A stretch of 64,000 bases of DNA from Actinomyces dentalis DSM 19115 (lineage in GTDB: Bacteria; Actinomycetota; Actinomycetes; Actinomycetales; Actinomycetaceae): positions 1-64,000 of the forward strand of contig NZ_AUBL01000015.1 in assembly GCF_000429225.1 (NCBI RefSeq), read 5' to 3'. Below the pieces are notes generated by a model. It saw only the letters and a list, made by a program, of their open reading frames with translations, did no database searches and was not told where the DNA came from. Numbering within the stretch: position 1 is the first letter of the stretch; each line of letters starts with the position of its first letter. The position numbers and the translations under genes are program-made. Below are positions 1 through 8,820 of the stretch, in pieces.

Positions 1-128
1 CACCAGGGAGCGGAAGAGTAGGACACCACCGGAACACACACCACCGGCCCGCGCGGGGCCGGCGCCCCAACCAGGCGCCCACCCCCACGCGGGCCCACAC
101 CCTTACAACACAACGAAGCTCATGGTGG

Positions 129-233
129 CGCTCTCCTGCGCGGACCACTTGCGTTGCGCTGGACCACGGCGGTCCGACCCTCGTTCTCGAGTGCGAAGTG
201 CACGTCTCGGCGTCCGGGGCGCAGCGGCGCCGG
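129..233. repeat. Dispersed ~105-bp repeat, copy 1
   Basis: This stretch matches 14231-14332 at about 85 % by eye. Shared blocks include GGACCACTTGCGT, a GGACCACGG/CGGTCC-type dyad, CGTTCTCGAG and CGGCGTCCGGGGCG. It contains no convincing gene. Here it lies just left of a decayed transposase; the second copy lies beside the 120-bp inverted-repeat element. It may be a remnant of a mobile-element end, but neither copy has a clear boundary or target duplication. Confidence 0.7.
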
Positions 234-269
234 GCGCCGCGGTCCGCGAGATCGCCGGGTAACCGCCGA

Positions 270-332
270 GCACGTCACTTGACCCGCGAGAACGTCTGCC
301 AGAGGTACGTGCTCGCGGGTTGAGTGACGTGC
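270..332. repeat. Imperfect 21-bp inverted repeat
   Basis: The arm at 270-290 (GCACGTCACTTGACCCGCGAG) pairs with 312-332 except for two central mismatches, leaving a 21-nt loop. It could be a terminator of the former element or an operator. It lies between the dispersed repeat and the transposase remnant, and no flanking gene claims it. Confidence 0.5.
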
Positions 333-420
333 TCGCGAGCCGGGGCGCGTCACAACATGCGAGACGCCATCCCACCACGCGAGACGCACTACCGAGACGA
401 AGCGGGGACGGGGCGCCGGA

Positions 421-853
421 ACCGTCCCCGCCGCGCTGAGGAAGGCCGGCAGGGCCCGCATCGACGCTGGCCTCAAGAAGCACGCCGCCCGGCGCCACGC
501 CGCCCGGACCAACCGCATCATCCAGGCCCTCACCAAGCAGACTGCGATGGTCGCCGGCACCGCCGCGGCCGACACCGTCCGCCCCACCCGGCCCGCCAAC
601 TCGCCGCCCCGCGCTCCCAAGCGGGCCGACTCACCCGTGATGGTGGATTCTGGGTGGCATCGCCCCGCGCTCCCAGCGGGACGACGTCGCCGCCCGGGTC
701 GAGACCCTGGTGCACCCTGGTGCGAGCCCACCCTCTTCACAGGGAGAACGTCACAACCAGGCCCTGCTCGCCCTGGACCCCCGCCGCGCCCTGCACGCCA
801 TGATCCGCGACGCGGCCCTTACGACCCGCAGCCAGCAGCACAACGCCGCTTGA
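421..853 (+). pseudogene. Decayed IS110-family transposase remnant
   Basis: The first part (421-570) reads as TVPAALRKAGRARIDAGLKK followed by a segment ending near QALTKQTAMVAGT. This resembles the middle of IS110-type transposases. After frame changes, short pieces such as RQLAAPRSQ, RDDVAARVETLV and VRAHPLH follow. The end reads GERHNQALLALDPRRALHAM and stops at 851-853, matching the conserved GKRHNQA..LARRR C-terminal region of IS110 proteins. The RNase-H-like N-terminus and the Ser-containing middle are missing. At least three frame shifts and an internal deletion make it non-functional. Family assignment is from remembered motifs. Confidence 0.65.
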
Positions 854-934
854 CACACCGCACAGGGGCACACCCCCGCAGTCTCCGCCGCGGCCCCAGC
901 CGCTCGGGGACGCCCCCCGCCCGGCCTCCGCGGT

Positions 935-3058
935 TCAGACCCAGGACGGCAGCAGCATGTGCCAGTGCCAGAAATCGTAGGAGACCGCCTGGCCGGTCCA
1001 GATAGGCCACCACAGCACGGCGAAGATCGTGGCGGCAACGACGCCGACGGCGAGAACCCACAGGCCCTCGGCGCGCATGCGCCACGCCGGTACCCCCGTC
1101 CACTCGGCCGGCAGACCGCGACGCATCGGCCGCCTCCCGCCGAATCCCAGCAGCCGCGCCACGAATCCGCGTGGATACGGTCGGCCCTCGCCAATCCTTC
1201 CGGAGGCCAGGGCGACATCCTCCGCCACCGCCAGACGGGAACCGGGCACGGGCTCAAGGAGCCCGGAGATCGCACCGAGCCACAGGGTGAGTGCGAGCAC
1301 CACGAAAGGCGCGAAGGCCACCGTGTAGAAGTTGAAGATGGTGCGGTTGCTGTAGATGAACCACGGCAGGTACAGGCCGACGTACCCGATGAGGGCCGCC
1401 CAGACCCGCCAGTCCCTGTTGCGGAGGGCCAGCACCAGCACGCAGAAGACGAGCCCGATAATGGCCGACCACCACACGGGGATGTTCCCGATCGACGTAA
1501 TGGCCTGGACGCATTTGCCGGTCCCGCAGCGGGCGCCGGCGAGCTCGCGCTCGTCGGCCCAGTAGAAGGAGGTCGGCCGCCACTGCACCAGCCACTGAAT
1601 GGGCTTGGACATGTAGGGGTGAAACTCCTCGAGGTGGGTGTGGAAGTTGTACATCGACAGGTGGTACTCGAGCAGACTGTTGAGGCTGTCGGGCAGCCAA
1701 CCGCGCACGAGATCGCCGTTGAGGCGCTGAGTGGCCGCCCAGTTGCGGTCGAATGAGCGGGCGTGGGTGAACCACGACCACCACCCGAGCACGTAGACCA
1801 CCAGGGCGACGGGGACGAGGTGGAGGAAGTCGAGGATACCGCGGTGCAGGATCCCGTCGAGGAACCAGCTGCGCGCCCGGATGCGGTGCAGCGCCGTCAG
1901 GTCCCACACGACGGTGAGGATCCCGACGGCGGCCAGGAGGTATACGCCCGACCACTTGATCGAGCAGGTCAGGCCCAGGCACACGCCGGTCGCCAGGAGC
2001 CAGGGCCGCACAAGCGGCAGGGGCGCCCAGGAACCGACGTGCGCGCCGTCCAGTCCGCCCGCCAGGCGAGTGCGGAACCACTCGCGGTCGTGCACCAGGC
2101 AGTAAACGGACAGGAGTGCGAAGAAGCCGATGAAGATGTCGAGCAGGCCGATGCGCGACTCCGTGATCCCGGTGCCGTCGATGGCCAGGAGGAATCCCGC
2201 TAGGCCCGCCAGGAGCGGTGAGTGCGTCAGCCGCATGGTCAGTCGCGCCAGCAGGAATACGGTGAGGATGCCGGCGACCGCCGGGATGAAGCGCCAGCCG
2301 AAGGGCGTTCCCGGGCCGAAGATCTCCATTCCCAGGCCGATGAGCCACTTGCCCAGCTGCGGGTGGACGACGTAAGCGGGCTCGCGGGTCAGCGCTGAGA
2401 AGTTGCCCTCGGAGAAGAGCTCGTCGGCATTGTGGGACCAGACCGACTCGTATCCGTTGTGCCACAGGGCGTAGGCGTCCTTGACGTAGTAGATCTCGTC
2501 GAACATGAGCCGGTCGGGATGCCCCAGGCCGATCAGTCGGGTCAGGGCCGCGATGAGCGTCACGATTCCGGTGGCGATCCAGCCGTTAATGCGCACGGAC
2601 CGCTCCAGGACCCAGTCCTTCGGTTTCAACCCGAGCCGACGGCGCAGCCGGTCCTGCATCCGCGACGAGATCGGGGAGAGTGAGGCCCCGGCTCCGGACG
2701 GGCGGGCGAGGAACTGCATCGTCGCAGATTCCGTCGTGACGCCGACCGCATTGCCCCACTCGGACGGCGGTGCGACGGGGTCGGGCATAAGGCCGTAGTC
2801 CACCCCCATGGGAATGGGGGCCGGTGCCGCATCGTCCGTGGGCCCGGCGGTCCCGGCGGTCTCGTCCGGCGCGCTTCCGGTTTCGACCTCCTCGATCCCG
2901 GCGTCCTCGGCGGAGGGCTCGGTTTCGGCGACCCCGTTGGAATCCGTCGTCGTGACCGAGGGCGATGCCCCGTCCGGATTGACGGGCGGCTCCGTCTCGG
3001 TCGGCGGGGCCGACACGTTGTCGGAGAGGCTGGGCAGGGCGTCACGGGAGTGGCTCAC
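935..3058 (-). CDS. pmt: Protein O-mannosyltransferase (Pmt, GT39)
   Basis: This is a 707-aa integral membrane glycosyltransferase. It transfers mannose from a polyprenyl-phosphate donor to Ser/Thr of proteins being exported through Sec. The first ~150 residues are acidic, Thr/Pro-rich and probably disordered. Multiple membrane spans follow, starting near residue 160. The first extracytoplasmic loop carries the family motif FDEIYYVKD (FDE at 186-188), with the catalytic acidic pair. The C-terminal half has further hydrophobic helices and ends in LLPSWV. The start is GTG at 3058. A TAGACT hexamer ends 7 nt upstream and no Shine-Dalgarno is visible, so the mRNA is probably leaderless. It diverges from rsmI, the usual actinobacterial arrangement. 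The likely targets in this window are the Thr/Pro-rich surface proteins (inference). Confidence 0.93.
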   Translation of the reverse strand: MSHSRDALPSLSDNVSAPPTETEPPVNPDGASPSVTTTDSNGVAETEPSAEDAGIEEVETGSAPDETAGTAGPTDDAAPAPIPMGVDYGLMPDPVAPPSEWGNAVGVTTESATMQFLARPSGAGASLSPISSRMQDRLRRRLGLKPKDWVLERSVRINGWIATGIVTLIAALTRLIGLGHPDRLMFDEIYYVKDAYALWHNGYESVWSHNADELFSEGNFSALTREPAYVVHPQLGKWLIGLGMEIFGPGTPFGWRFIPAVAGILTVFLLARLTMRLTHSPLLAGLAGFLLAIDGTGITESRIGLLDIFIGFFALLSVYCLVHDREWFRTRLAGGLDGAHVGSWAPLPLVRPWLLATGVCLGLTCSIKWSGVYLLAAVGILTVVWDLTALHRIRARSWFLDGILHRGILDFLHLVPVALVVYVLGWWSWFTHARSFDRNWAATQRLNGDLVRGWLPDSLNSLLEYHLSMYNFHTHLEEFHPYMSKPIQWLVQWRPTSFYWADERELAGARCGTGKCVQAITSIGNIPVWWSAIIGLVFCVLVLALRNRDWRVWAALIGYVGLYLPWFIYSNRTIFNFYTVAFAPFVVLALTLWLGAISGLLEPVPGSRLAVAEDVALASGRIGEGRPYPRGFVARLLGFGGRRPMRRGLPAEWTGVPAWRMRAEGLWVLAVGVVAATIFAVLWWPIWTGQAVSYDFWHWHMLLPSWV

Positions 3059-3093
3059 GGCGGTGAGTCTAAATCCGTGACCATACTGAGCCC
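3059..3093. promoter_or_regulatory. Divergent leaderless promoters of pmt and rsmI
   Basis: Only 35 bp separate the two start codons. On the minus strand TAGACT (3066-3071) ends 7 nt before the pmt GTG. On the plus strand CATACT (3082-3087) ends 6 nt before the rsmI ATG. Neither gene has a purine-rich ribosome binding site. The -35 region of each promoter must overlap the opposite gene's -10 region, so the two promoters probably compete (inference). Confidence 0.6.
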
Positions 3094-3996
3094 ATGAGTG
3101 ACGCCACGTCCTGCCCGCAGTCCGACGACGGCGCCGGCCCTTCCGCCGACCCTCCTGCCCTGCGTCCCGGCGCTATTACGCTGGCCGCCACGCCGATCGG
3201 CAATATGGGAGACGTCACAGATCGCCTGCGTCATGCCCTGGCCGCCGCCGACCTCATCGCCGCCGAGGACACCCGCCGTCTGCGCGCCCTCGCCCAGCGC
3301 GCGGGCGTCCGCGTCGGCGCCCGCCTCGTGTCCTTCCACGAGCACAATGAGCGCGACCGGGCCTCCCAGCTCGTCTCGGCGGCCCGGGACGGCGCCCGCG
3401 TCCTCGTTGTCTCCGACGCCGGCATGCCCTCGGTCTCCGACCCGGGCTACCGCCTCGTCGTCGCCGCCGACGGGGCGGGCGTGCCCGTCACGGTCGTGCC
3501 CGGCCCCTCCGCGGTCCTGACGGCCCTGGCGCTGTCCGGACTGGCCACCGACCGCTTCTGCTTCGAGGGCTTCCCGCCCCGCCGCCCCGGGGAGCGCGGG
3601 CGCGTCCTGCGCTCCCTGGCGCGGGAGCCGCGCACCCTGATCTTCTTCGAGTCCCCGCGCCGCGTCCACGACACCCTGACCGATATGGTCGGGGCCTTCG
3701 GCGCCGGGCGCCGCGCCGCGCTGTGCCGGGAGCTGACCAAGACCCACGAGGACGTTCGCCGCGCCACCCTGGGCGAGCTCGCCGCGCTGACCGACGGCGG
3801 AGCGCTCGGGGAGATCGTCCTCGTCGTGGCGGGGGCCGATCGCGCCGACGCCGATCCCGCCGGCGCCGCCCGCGAGGCCCTCGCCCTGGCGGGGGAGGGG
3901 ATGAGGCTCAAGACGGCGGCGGGCGTCGCCGCCCGGGCCGCCGGCCTTCGTCCCAACGAGGTCTACCGGGCGGCCCTGGAGCTGCGCGATCAGTAG
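3094..3996 (+). CDS. rsmI: 16S rRNA 2'-O-ribose C1402 methyltransferase RsmI
   Basis: This 300-aa tetrapyrrole-methylase-fold enzyme methylates the 2'-O of C1402 in the 16S rRNA decoding centre, using SAM. The N-terminal motif LAATPIGNMGDVTDRL (residues ~28-43) is diagnostic. AEDTRRLRAL, the VSDAGMPSVSDPG loop (~110-120) and VPGPSA follow. The C-terminus has the small RsmI helical domain. Length is normal (~280-300). ATG at 3094 is chosen because the family motif lies close behind it and a -10 hexamer ends 6 nt upstream. It is transcribed divergently from pmt and ends 25 nt before the convergent gene at 4022. Confidence 0.95.
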   Translation: MSDATSCPQSDDGAGPSADPPALRPGAITLAATPIGNMGDVTDRLRHALAAADLIAAEDTRRLRALAQRAGVRVGARLVSFHEHNERDRASQLVSAARDGARVLVVSDAGMPSVSDPGYRLVVAADGAGVPVTVVPGPSAVLTALALSGLATDRFCFEGFPPRRPGERGRVLRSLAREPRTLIFFESPRRVHDTLTDMVGAFGAGRRAALCRELTKTHEDVRRATLGELAALTDGGALGEIVLVVAGADRADADPAGAAREALALAGEGMRLKTAAGVAARAAGLRPNEVYRAALELRDQ

Positions 3997-4021
3997 CGCG
4001 GGGCCGCGCCCGCGGGTCGGA

Positions 4022-4807
4022 TCAGTACTGCTGCCACTGCTGGTCTCCCGGGTAGCCGCCGCCCATGGCGACCTGCGCCTCGTGGGCCTTCCTGTCGTAC
4101 GAGAGGCGCACGACCAGCCAGATAATGGCGCCGATGAGCAGGGGAAGACCCACGATGCTCAGGAGGACGATGCCGACGAGCCCCAGGGCCCCGCCGACGA
4201 CGCCCTCGCCGTGCACGGCCTGCCCGAGGTAGACCTTCTCGGATCCCGGGGTGGTGCAGCTGATGGTGTGCTTCCCGTCCTGGCCGGAGGAGAAGGTGGC
4301 GACCATCCTGTGACCGTCGAGTCTCACCGTCGAGTCGTCCAGCTTGGCGATTGACACGTCGGAGCCGTTCGGGGCAGTGACGGTGCAGGAGGGATCGCCC
4401 TCGCTGTACAGGGCGTAGTCGCTGGTGCTTTTCAGGTCCGCCGCCACCTCGCCGTTGGGCTTGATGAGCGTCAGCGTGCGGGAGATGTCTATGACCACCA
4501 CCACTGAGGCGATGAAGATGGCCAGCGCCCCGAGAACCATCACCAGCGCGATGCTCAGGAGGATGACCGGCCCCTTCTTGCCCTTGGGGGCCGGGACCGG
4601 CACGCCAGCGCCCGCGTAGGAGAGGGACTCGTCGTACGGGTTATTGCCGCCGTAGGCGGGTGTCATCGCATTCTGCTGGCCGAAGTAGGGGTCCGGCCCG
4701 CCCTGGGCGTAGGGCGCCGACGGCGCGCCGGGGCCGGCGTAGAGCGGGCCCTGGCCGTACGGCTGGGAGCCGTAGGGCGAATCGTTGGACGGGGGTACCT
4801 GGGACAT
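4022..4807 (-). CDS. Tandem membrane protein paralogue 1, unknown function
   Basis: This 261-aa protein has a Pro/Tyr/Gln/Gly-rich cytoplasmic N-terminus (SPYGSQPYGQG; ~70 residues). A basic stop KGKKGP precedes a first membrane helix (~76-105). A small extracytoplasmic domain holds two cysteines (PSCTVTAPNG and TISCTTPG) that could form a disulfide. A second helix (~200-235) is followed by a short basic tail ending QQWQQY. It is clearly paralogous to the next gene upstream (4848-5669), which shares even the AGAGGATCACG ribosome-binding region. The two probably form one transcript. No enzymatic motif is recognisable. Confidence 0.8.
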   Translation of the reverse strand: MSQVPPSNDSPYGSQPYGQGPLYAGPGAPSAPYAQGGPDPYFGQQNAMTPAYGGNNPYDESLSYAGAGVPVPAPKGKKGPVILLSIALVMVLGALAIFIASVVVVIDISRTLTLIKPNGEVAADLKSTSDYALYSEGDPSCTVTAPNGSDVSIAKLDDSTVRLDGHRMVATFSSGQDGKHTISCTTPGSEKVYLGQAVHGEGVVGGALGLVGIVLLSIVGLPLLIGAIIWLVVRLSYDRKAHEAQVAMGGGYPGDQQWQQY

Positions 4808-4847
4808 TGCGTGATCCTCTTATCCGTTATCCGTTATGCACAGGGGT

Positions 4848-5669
4848 TCAGTACTGCTGCCGGCCTCCCGGGTAGCCGCCGCCCATGGCCGCCTGCGCCT
4901 GGCGGGCCTTCCTGTTGTACGAGAGGCGCACGACCAGCCAGATAATGGCGCCGATGAGCATGGGGACGCCCACAGCGGCCAGGATGATGGCGACGCCCAT
5001 GCCCAGCACGCCGTTGACGATGCCATCGCTGTCCAGGGCCTGCCCGATGCTGACGTCCTCGGATCCCGGGGTGGTGCAGTTGATGGTGTGCTTCCCGTCC
5101 TGCTCGGGGGAGAAGGTGGCGACCATCGTGTGGCCGTCGACCTTCGTGTTGGAGGCGCTCACATCCAGGACCGCCACGTCGGAGCCGTTCGGGGCGGTGA
5201 CGGTGCAGGAGGGGTCCCCATCGCTGTACAGGGCGTAGATGCTGGAGCCCTTGAGATCCGCCGTCACCTCGCCATTGGGTTTGACGGGCGTCAGCGTGCC
5301 GGAGATATTCGCCACCATCACCACTGAGCCGATGAAGACGGCCACGGCCCCGAGAACCATCACCAGCGCGATGCTCAGGAGGATGACCGGCCCCTTCTTG
5401 CCCTTGGGAGCCGGGACCGGTGAACCCGTGTAGGAGAAGGACTCGTTGTACGGGTTATCGCCCCCGTAGGCGGGTGCCGCCGCGCTCTGAGGGCCGGCGT
5501 AGGACCCCGGCCCGCCCTGGGCATAGGGATCCGGCCCGCCCTGGGCATAGGGATCCGGCCCGCCCTGGGCATAGGGCGCCGACGGCGCACTGGAGCCGGA
5601 GTAGGGCGAGCCCTGGCCGTACGGCTGGGAGCCGTAGGGCGAGTCATTGGACGGGGGTACCTGGGACAT
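4848..5669 (-). CDS. Tandem membrane protein paralogue 2, unknown function
   Basis: This 273-aa paralogue of 4022-4807 has the same plan: Pro/Tyr-rich N-terminus, KKGP, helix, PSCTVTAPNG ... CTTPGS domain, helix, basic tail. ATG at 5669 is preferred over an in-frame ATG 18 nt upstream because GAGGATCACGC precedes it, exactly as in paralogue 1. The N-terminus contains a 24-bp tandem DNA repeat (5511-5576, almost three units) encoding PDPYAQGG. This repeat is single in the paralogue, so the tail is expanding or contracting by slippage. The first gene of the pair is the promoter-proximal one. Function is unknown. Confidence 0.8.
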   Translation of the reverse strand: MSQVPPSNDSPYGSQPYGQGSPYSGSSAPSAPYAQGGPDPYAQGGPDPYAQGGPGSYAGPQSAAAPAYGGDNPYNESFSYTGSPVPAPKGKKGPVILLSIALVMVLGAVAVFIGSVVMVANISGTLTPVKPNGEVTADLKGSSIYALYSDGDPSCTVTAPNGSDVAVLDVSASNTKVDGHTMVATFSPEQDGKHTINCTTPGSEDVSIGQALDSDGIVNGVLGMGVAIILAAVGVPMLIGAIIWLVVRLSYNRKARQAQAAMGGGYPGGRQQY

Positions 5670-5815
5670 GCGTGATCCTCTGTGCATAGGGGCGGTCCGG
5701 AAGTCCGGAGGACGACCTGGCCGATGCGGGACGCGGGCGTCGTCGTACCGGTCGATCCAGGATACGGCAGGACGCCGTCGTGGCCGTGTCCGCGGGAGCG
5801 GATAGGCTTAGCGCC

Positions 5816-7669
5816 ATGAGCCACATCCTCTCCGCGGTCGCCTGGCCCTACGCCAACGGCCCCCGCCACATCGGCCACGTCGCCGGCTTCGGCGTGCCCT
5901 CCGACGTCTTCTCCCGCTACATGCGCATGGCGGGCCACGACGTCCTCATGGTCTCGGGCACGGACGAGCACGGCACTCCGATCCTTGTCGCCGCCGATGA
6001 GGAGGGCGTGAGCGCCCGCGAGCTGGCCGACCGCAATAACCGGCTCATCGTCGAGGATCTGGTGGCCCTGGGCCTGTCCTACGACCTGTTCACCCGCACC
6101 ACCGCAGGCAACCACTACCGCGTGGTGCAGGAGATGTTCCGCACGGTGCGGGACAACGGCTACATGATCGAGCGGGTCACCCGCTCCGCCATCAGCCCCT
6201 CGACCGGCCGCACCCTGCCCGACCGCTACATCGAGGGAACCTGTCCCCTGTGCGGCGCTCCCGGCGCCCGCGGCGACCAGTGCGACACCTGCGGCAACCA
6301 GCTCGACCCCACCGATCTCATCGCCCCCCGTTCGCGCATCAACGGCGAGACCCCCGAGTTCGTCGAGTCGGTCCACTACTTCCTCGACCTGCCGGCCCTC
6401 GCCGACGCCCTGGGGGCCTGGCTCGACGAGCGCGAGGCCTCGGGCACGTGGCGCCCCAATGTCATCCGCTTCTCCAAGAACATCCTCCAGGAGATCCGCC
6501 CGCGCGCCATGACGCGCGACATCGACTGGGGCATTCCCGTGCCCGGCTGGGAGGACCAGCCCACCAAGCGCCTCTACGTGTGGTTCGACGCCGTCATCGG
6601 CTACCTGTCGGCCTCCATCGAGTGGGCCCGGCGCACCGGCGACCCGCAGGCCTGGCGGGCCTGGTGGAACGACCCGCAGGCCCTGTCCTACTACTTCATG
6701 GGCAAGGACAATATCGTCTTCCACTCCCAGATCTGGCCCGCCGAGCTCCTGGGCTACAACGGCCAGGGGTCCCGCGCGGGCCTGCCCGGCGTCGGCCCCG
6801 GCGAGCTCGGCGTCCTCGACCTGCCCACCGAGGTCGTCTCCAGCGAGTTCCTCACCATGGAGGGCCGGAAGTTCTCCTCCTCCCACGGCATCGTCATCTA
6901 CGTGCGCGACTTCCTGTCCCGCTACCAGGCCGACGCCCTGCGCTACTTCATCTGCGCCGCCGGCCCGGAGAGCGCCGACGCCGACTTCACGTGGGCCGAG
7001 TTCGTGCGCCGCACCAACGGCGAGCTCGTGGCCGGCTGGGGCAATCTCGTCAACCGCACCGCCGCCATGATCCACAAGCGCTTCGGCGCCGTCCCCGAGC
7101 CCGGCGAGCTCCAGGAGGTGGACCGGGCCCTGCTGGACTCCATCGGGGAGGGGTTCGACGTCGTCGGCGGCCTCCTGCGCCGCCACCGCCAGAAGGCCGC
7201 CCTGGCCGAGGCCATGCGCCTGGTCGGGGAGGCCAATAAGTACGTGGCGGACACCGAGCCCTTCAAGCTCAAGGGCGAGGGGCAGCGCCCCCGCCTGGCC
7301 GCGGTCCTGCACACCCTCGCCCAGGCCGTGGCGGACCTCAACCTCATGCTCTCGCCCTTCCTCCCCCACGCCGCCAACGACGTCGACCGCGTCATGGGCG
7401 GGGACGGGCGGATCGCGCCCATGCCCCGGATCGAGGAGGTCGCCGAGCTCGACCCGCAGGTCCTGCCCGAGGCCTTCGCCGGCCGCACCGGCTACCCCAT
7501 CATCACCGGCGACTACACCACCGCCCCCGCCTGGCGGCGCCACGAGGTCGTCGTCGGCACCCCCATCGCCAAGCCCGCCCCCGTCTTCGTCAAGCTCGAC
7601 GAGTCCATCGTCGAGGCCGAGCTGGCCCGCTACGCCGACGCCGTCCCCGACGACGTCACCGGCGCCTGA
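5816..7669 (+). CDS. metG: Methionyl-tRNA synthetase
   Basis: This 617-aa class I synthetase charges tRNA-Met in the cytoplasm. The HIGH box is GPRHIGH (residues ~15-21) and the KMSKS equivalent is KFSSS (~350). A zinc knuckle CPLCG ... CDTCG lies at ~143-165. The anticodon-binding helical domain follows, and there is no C-terminal tRNA-binding (EMAP) domain. ATG at 5816 is chosen: TAGGCT (5803-5808) ends 7 nt upstream with no Shine-Dalgarno, so the message is probably leaderless. It is followed by tatD at 51 nt, as in many actinobacteria. Confidence 0.97.
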   Translation: MSHILSAVAWPYANGPRHIGHVAGFGVPSDVFSRYMRMAGHDVLMVSGTDEHGTPILVAADEEGVSARELADRNNRLIVEDLVALGLSYDLFTRTTAGNHYRVVQEMFRTVRDNGYMIERVTRSAISPSTGRTLPDRYIEGTCPLCGAPGARGDQCDTCGNQLDPTDLIAPRSRINGETPEFVESVHYFLDLPALADALGAWLDEREASGTWRPNVIRFSKNILQEIRPRAMTRDIDWGIPVPGWEDQPTKRLYVWFDAVIGYLSASIEWARRTGDPQAWRAWWNDPQALSYYFMGKDNIVFHSQIWPAELLGYNGQGSRAGLPGVGPGELGVLDLPTEVVSSEFLTMEGRKFSSSHGIVIYVRDFLSRYQADALRYFICAAGPESADADFTWAEFVRRTNGELVAGWGNLVNRTAAMIHKRFGAVPEPGELQEVDRALLDSIGEGFDVVGGLLRRHRQKAALAEAMRLVGEANKYVADTEPFKLKGEGQRPRLAAVLHTLAQAVADLNLMLSPFLPHAANDVDRVMGGDGRIAPMPRIEEVAELDPQVLPEAFAGRTGYPIITGDYTTAPAWRRHEVVVGTPIAKPAPVFVKLDESIVEAELARYADAVPDDVTGA

Positions 7670-7720
7670 CACCGCCGCGGCGCCGCCTTCGGGCGGTGCG
7701 GATGAGCTTCGAGGAGCGCC

Positions 7721-8698
7721 ATGAGCCGCAAGCATCGCGACAGGTCCTGGCCGCCGGCCGACGCCGTCGCCCCCCTGGCCGGACCCGTGACCGACAACCA
7801 CACCCACCTGCCGGTGGACGGCCCATCCGGCCCCGCCCCCGATGACGCCGCCGCCCCCGCTCCGAACGGCGATGCCCCCGGCGCCGCTCCGGCCGGCGCC
7901 GCCCCCGACGCCGCCGAGCTGGTGCGGCGCGCCGCCGCCGTCGGCGTCACCCGCATGATCACCTCGGCCTGCGAGACCGCCGCCTGGGAGGGCTCCCTCG
8001 ATCTGGCCCGCGACCTCGCGGGCGTGCGGGTCGCCGCGGCGATCCACCCCAATGAGGCGGTGGCGCACGCCGGGGTGCGCGAGGTGGGCCCCGACGGCCT
8101 GGAGCCGCTGTCGGAGCCCCATCACGCCGAGCCGCTGGACGGGGCCATGTCCCGCCTGGAGGGCCTGGTGCGCGCCCACCGGGGCCTCGTGGTCGCCGTC
8201 GGGGAGACCGGCCTGGACTACTTCCGCGCTGGCGAGCGCGGCCGGGCCGTCCAGAGGGAGGCCTTCCGGGCGCACATCGCGCTGGCCAAGGAGCTGGGGC
8301 TGCCGCTGCAGATCCACGACCGGGACGCCCACGAGGACTGCGTGGCCGTCCTGGAGGCCGACGGCGCCCCGGAGCGGACCGTCTTCCACTGCTTCTCCGG
8401 CGGGGCCGGGCTGGCGGCCGCGTGCGCCGAGCACGGCTGGTACGCCTCGGTGGCGGGACCGGTGACCTACCCCGCGAACGAGGAGCTGCGCCGGGCGGTG
8501 GCGTCCCTGCCCGCCGAGCTGCTGCTGGTGGAGACCGACGCCCCCTACCTCCCGCCCAGGCCCTGGCGGGGGCGCCCCAACGCCTCCTACCTCATGGGGG
8601 TCACCGTGCGCTTCCTGGCGCGGCTGCGCGGCGTCGACGAGGAGCGGATGTGTTCGCTCTTAGCTGTGAGCAATAACACAGTCTATGGGATGTGGTAG
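7721..8698 (+). CDS. tatD: TatD-family metal-dependent deoxyribonuclease
   Basis: This 325-aa amidohydrolase-fold nuclease (3'-5' exonuclease in characterised homologues) has metal ligands in NHTHLP near the N-terminus, GETGLDY (~165), QIHDRDAHED (~195), FHCFSGG and VETDAPYLPP (~270). An Ala/Pro/Asp-rich insertion of about 35 residues follows the first metal motif (~residues 32-68). The usual proteins, near 260 aa, lack it. A GAGGAGCGCC ribosome binding site precedes ATG 7721. It sits between metG and the G5 protein, the classic position. The end VSNNTVYGMW replaces the more common N-T-x-x-L-F ending. Confidence 0.93.
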   Translation: MSRKHRDRSWPPADAVAPLAGPVTDNHTHLPVDGPSGPAPDDAAAPAPNGDAPGAAPAGAAPDAAELVRRAAAVGVTRMITSACETAAWEGSLDLARDLAGVRVAAAIHPNEAVAHAGVREVGPDGLEPLSEPHHAEPLDGAMSRLEGLVRAHRGLVVAVGETGLDYFRAGERGRAVQREAFRAHIALAKELGLPLQIHDRDAHEDCVAVLEADGAPERTVFHCFSGGAGLAAACAEHGWYASVAGPVTYPANEELRRAVASLPAELLLVETDAPYLPPRPWRGRPNASYLMGVTVRFLARLRGVDEERMCSLLAVSNNTVYGMW

Positions 8699-8759
8699 GG
8701 TCTTCCGTCGTGCCGGAGCGGTATTCGGCGGCTTTTCCGTGCTTGTGTGACTGCACGTA

Positions 8760-8788
8760 TTGCACAGACGCCGATGGTCCGCTAGCGT
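8760..8788 (+). promoter_or_regulatory. SigA-type promoter of the rpf-like gene
   Basis: TTGCAC (8760-8765), a 17-bp spacer and TAGCGT (8783-8788) form a near-consensus actinobacterial housekeeping promoter. Transcription should begin near 8795, giving a leader of ~25 nt before GTG 8821. AGGACAGGA in that leader is the ribosome binding site. The promoter argues against a start overlapping tatD and shows that the muralytic gene can be expressed independently. Confidence 0.7.
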
Positions 8789-8820
8789 CAGTGAACACTA
8801 CTACCGTGAGGACAGGATCA

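Noticed and set aside
324-803. Plus-strand frame of 159 codons in the left end
   Set aside because: It crosses the frame-shifted transposase remnant and has no start signal; only short pieces resemble protein.
5375-8434. A 1,019-codon open frame on the minus strand
   Set aside because: It is antisense to metG and tatD, both with complete motifs. Gly/Val/Asp/His-rich composition is the usual shadow of high-GC genes. The same applies to very long antisense frames over mfd (19729-23946), the ABC-F gene (11607-13820), ilvD and the hydrolase (42643-46341) and phoH2 (60645-63674).
8692-8820. Longer N-terminus for the G5 protein overlapping tatD
   Set aside because: The extension would be translated through the TTGCAC/TAGCGT promoter and contains no conserved sequence; GTG 8821 has a good ribosome binding site.
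8699-8820. ydaO/yuaA-type c-di-AMP riboswitch before the rpf-like gene
   Set aside because: Such riboswitches often precede rpf genes, but the ~25-nt leader predicted from the promoter is too short and the conserved motifs are not visible.
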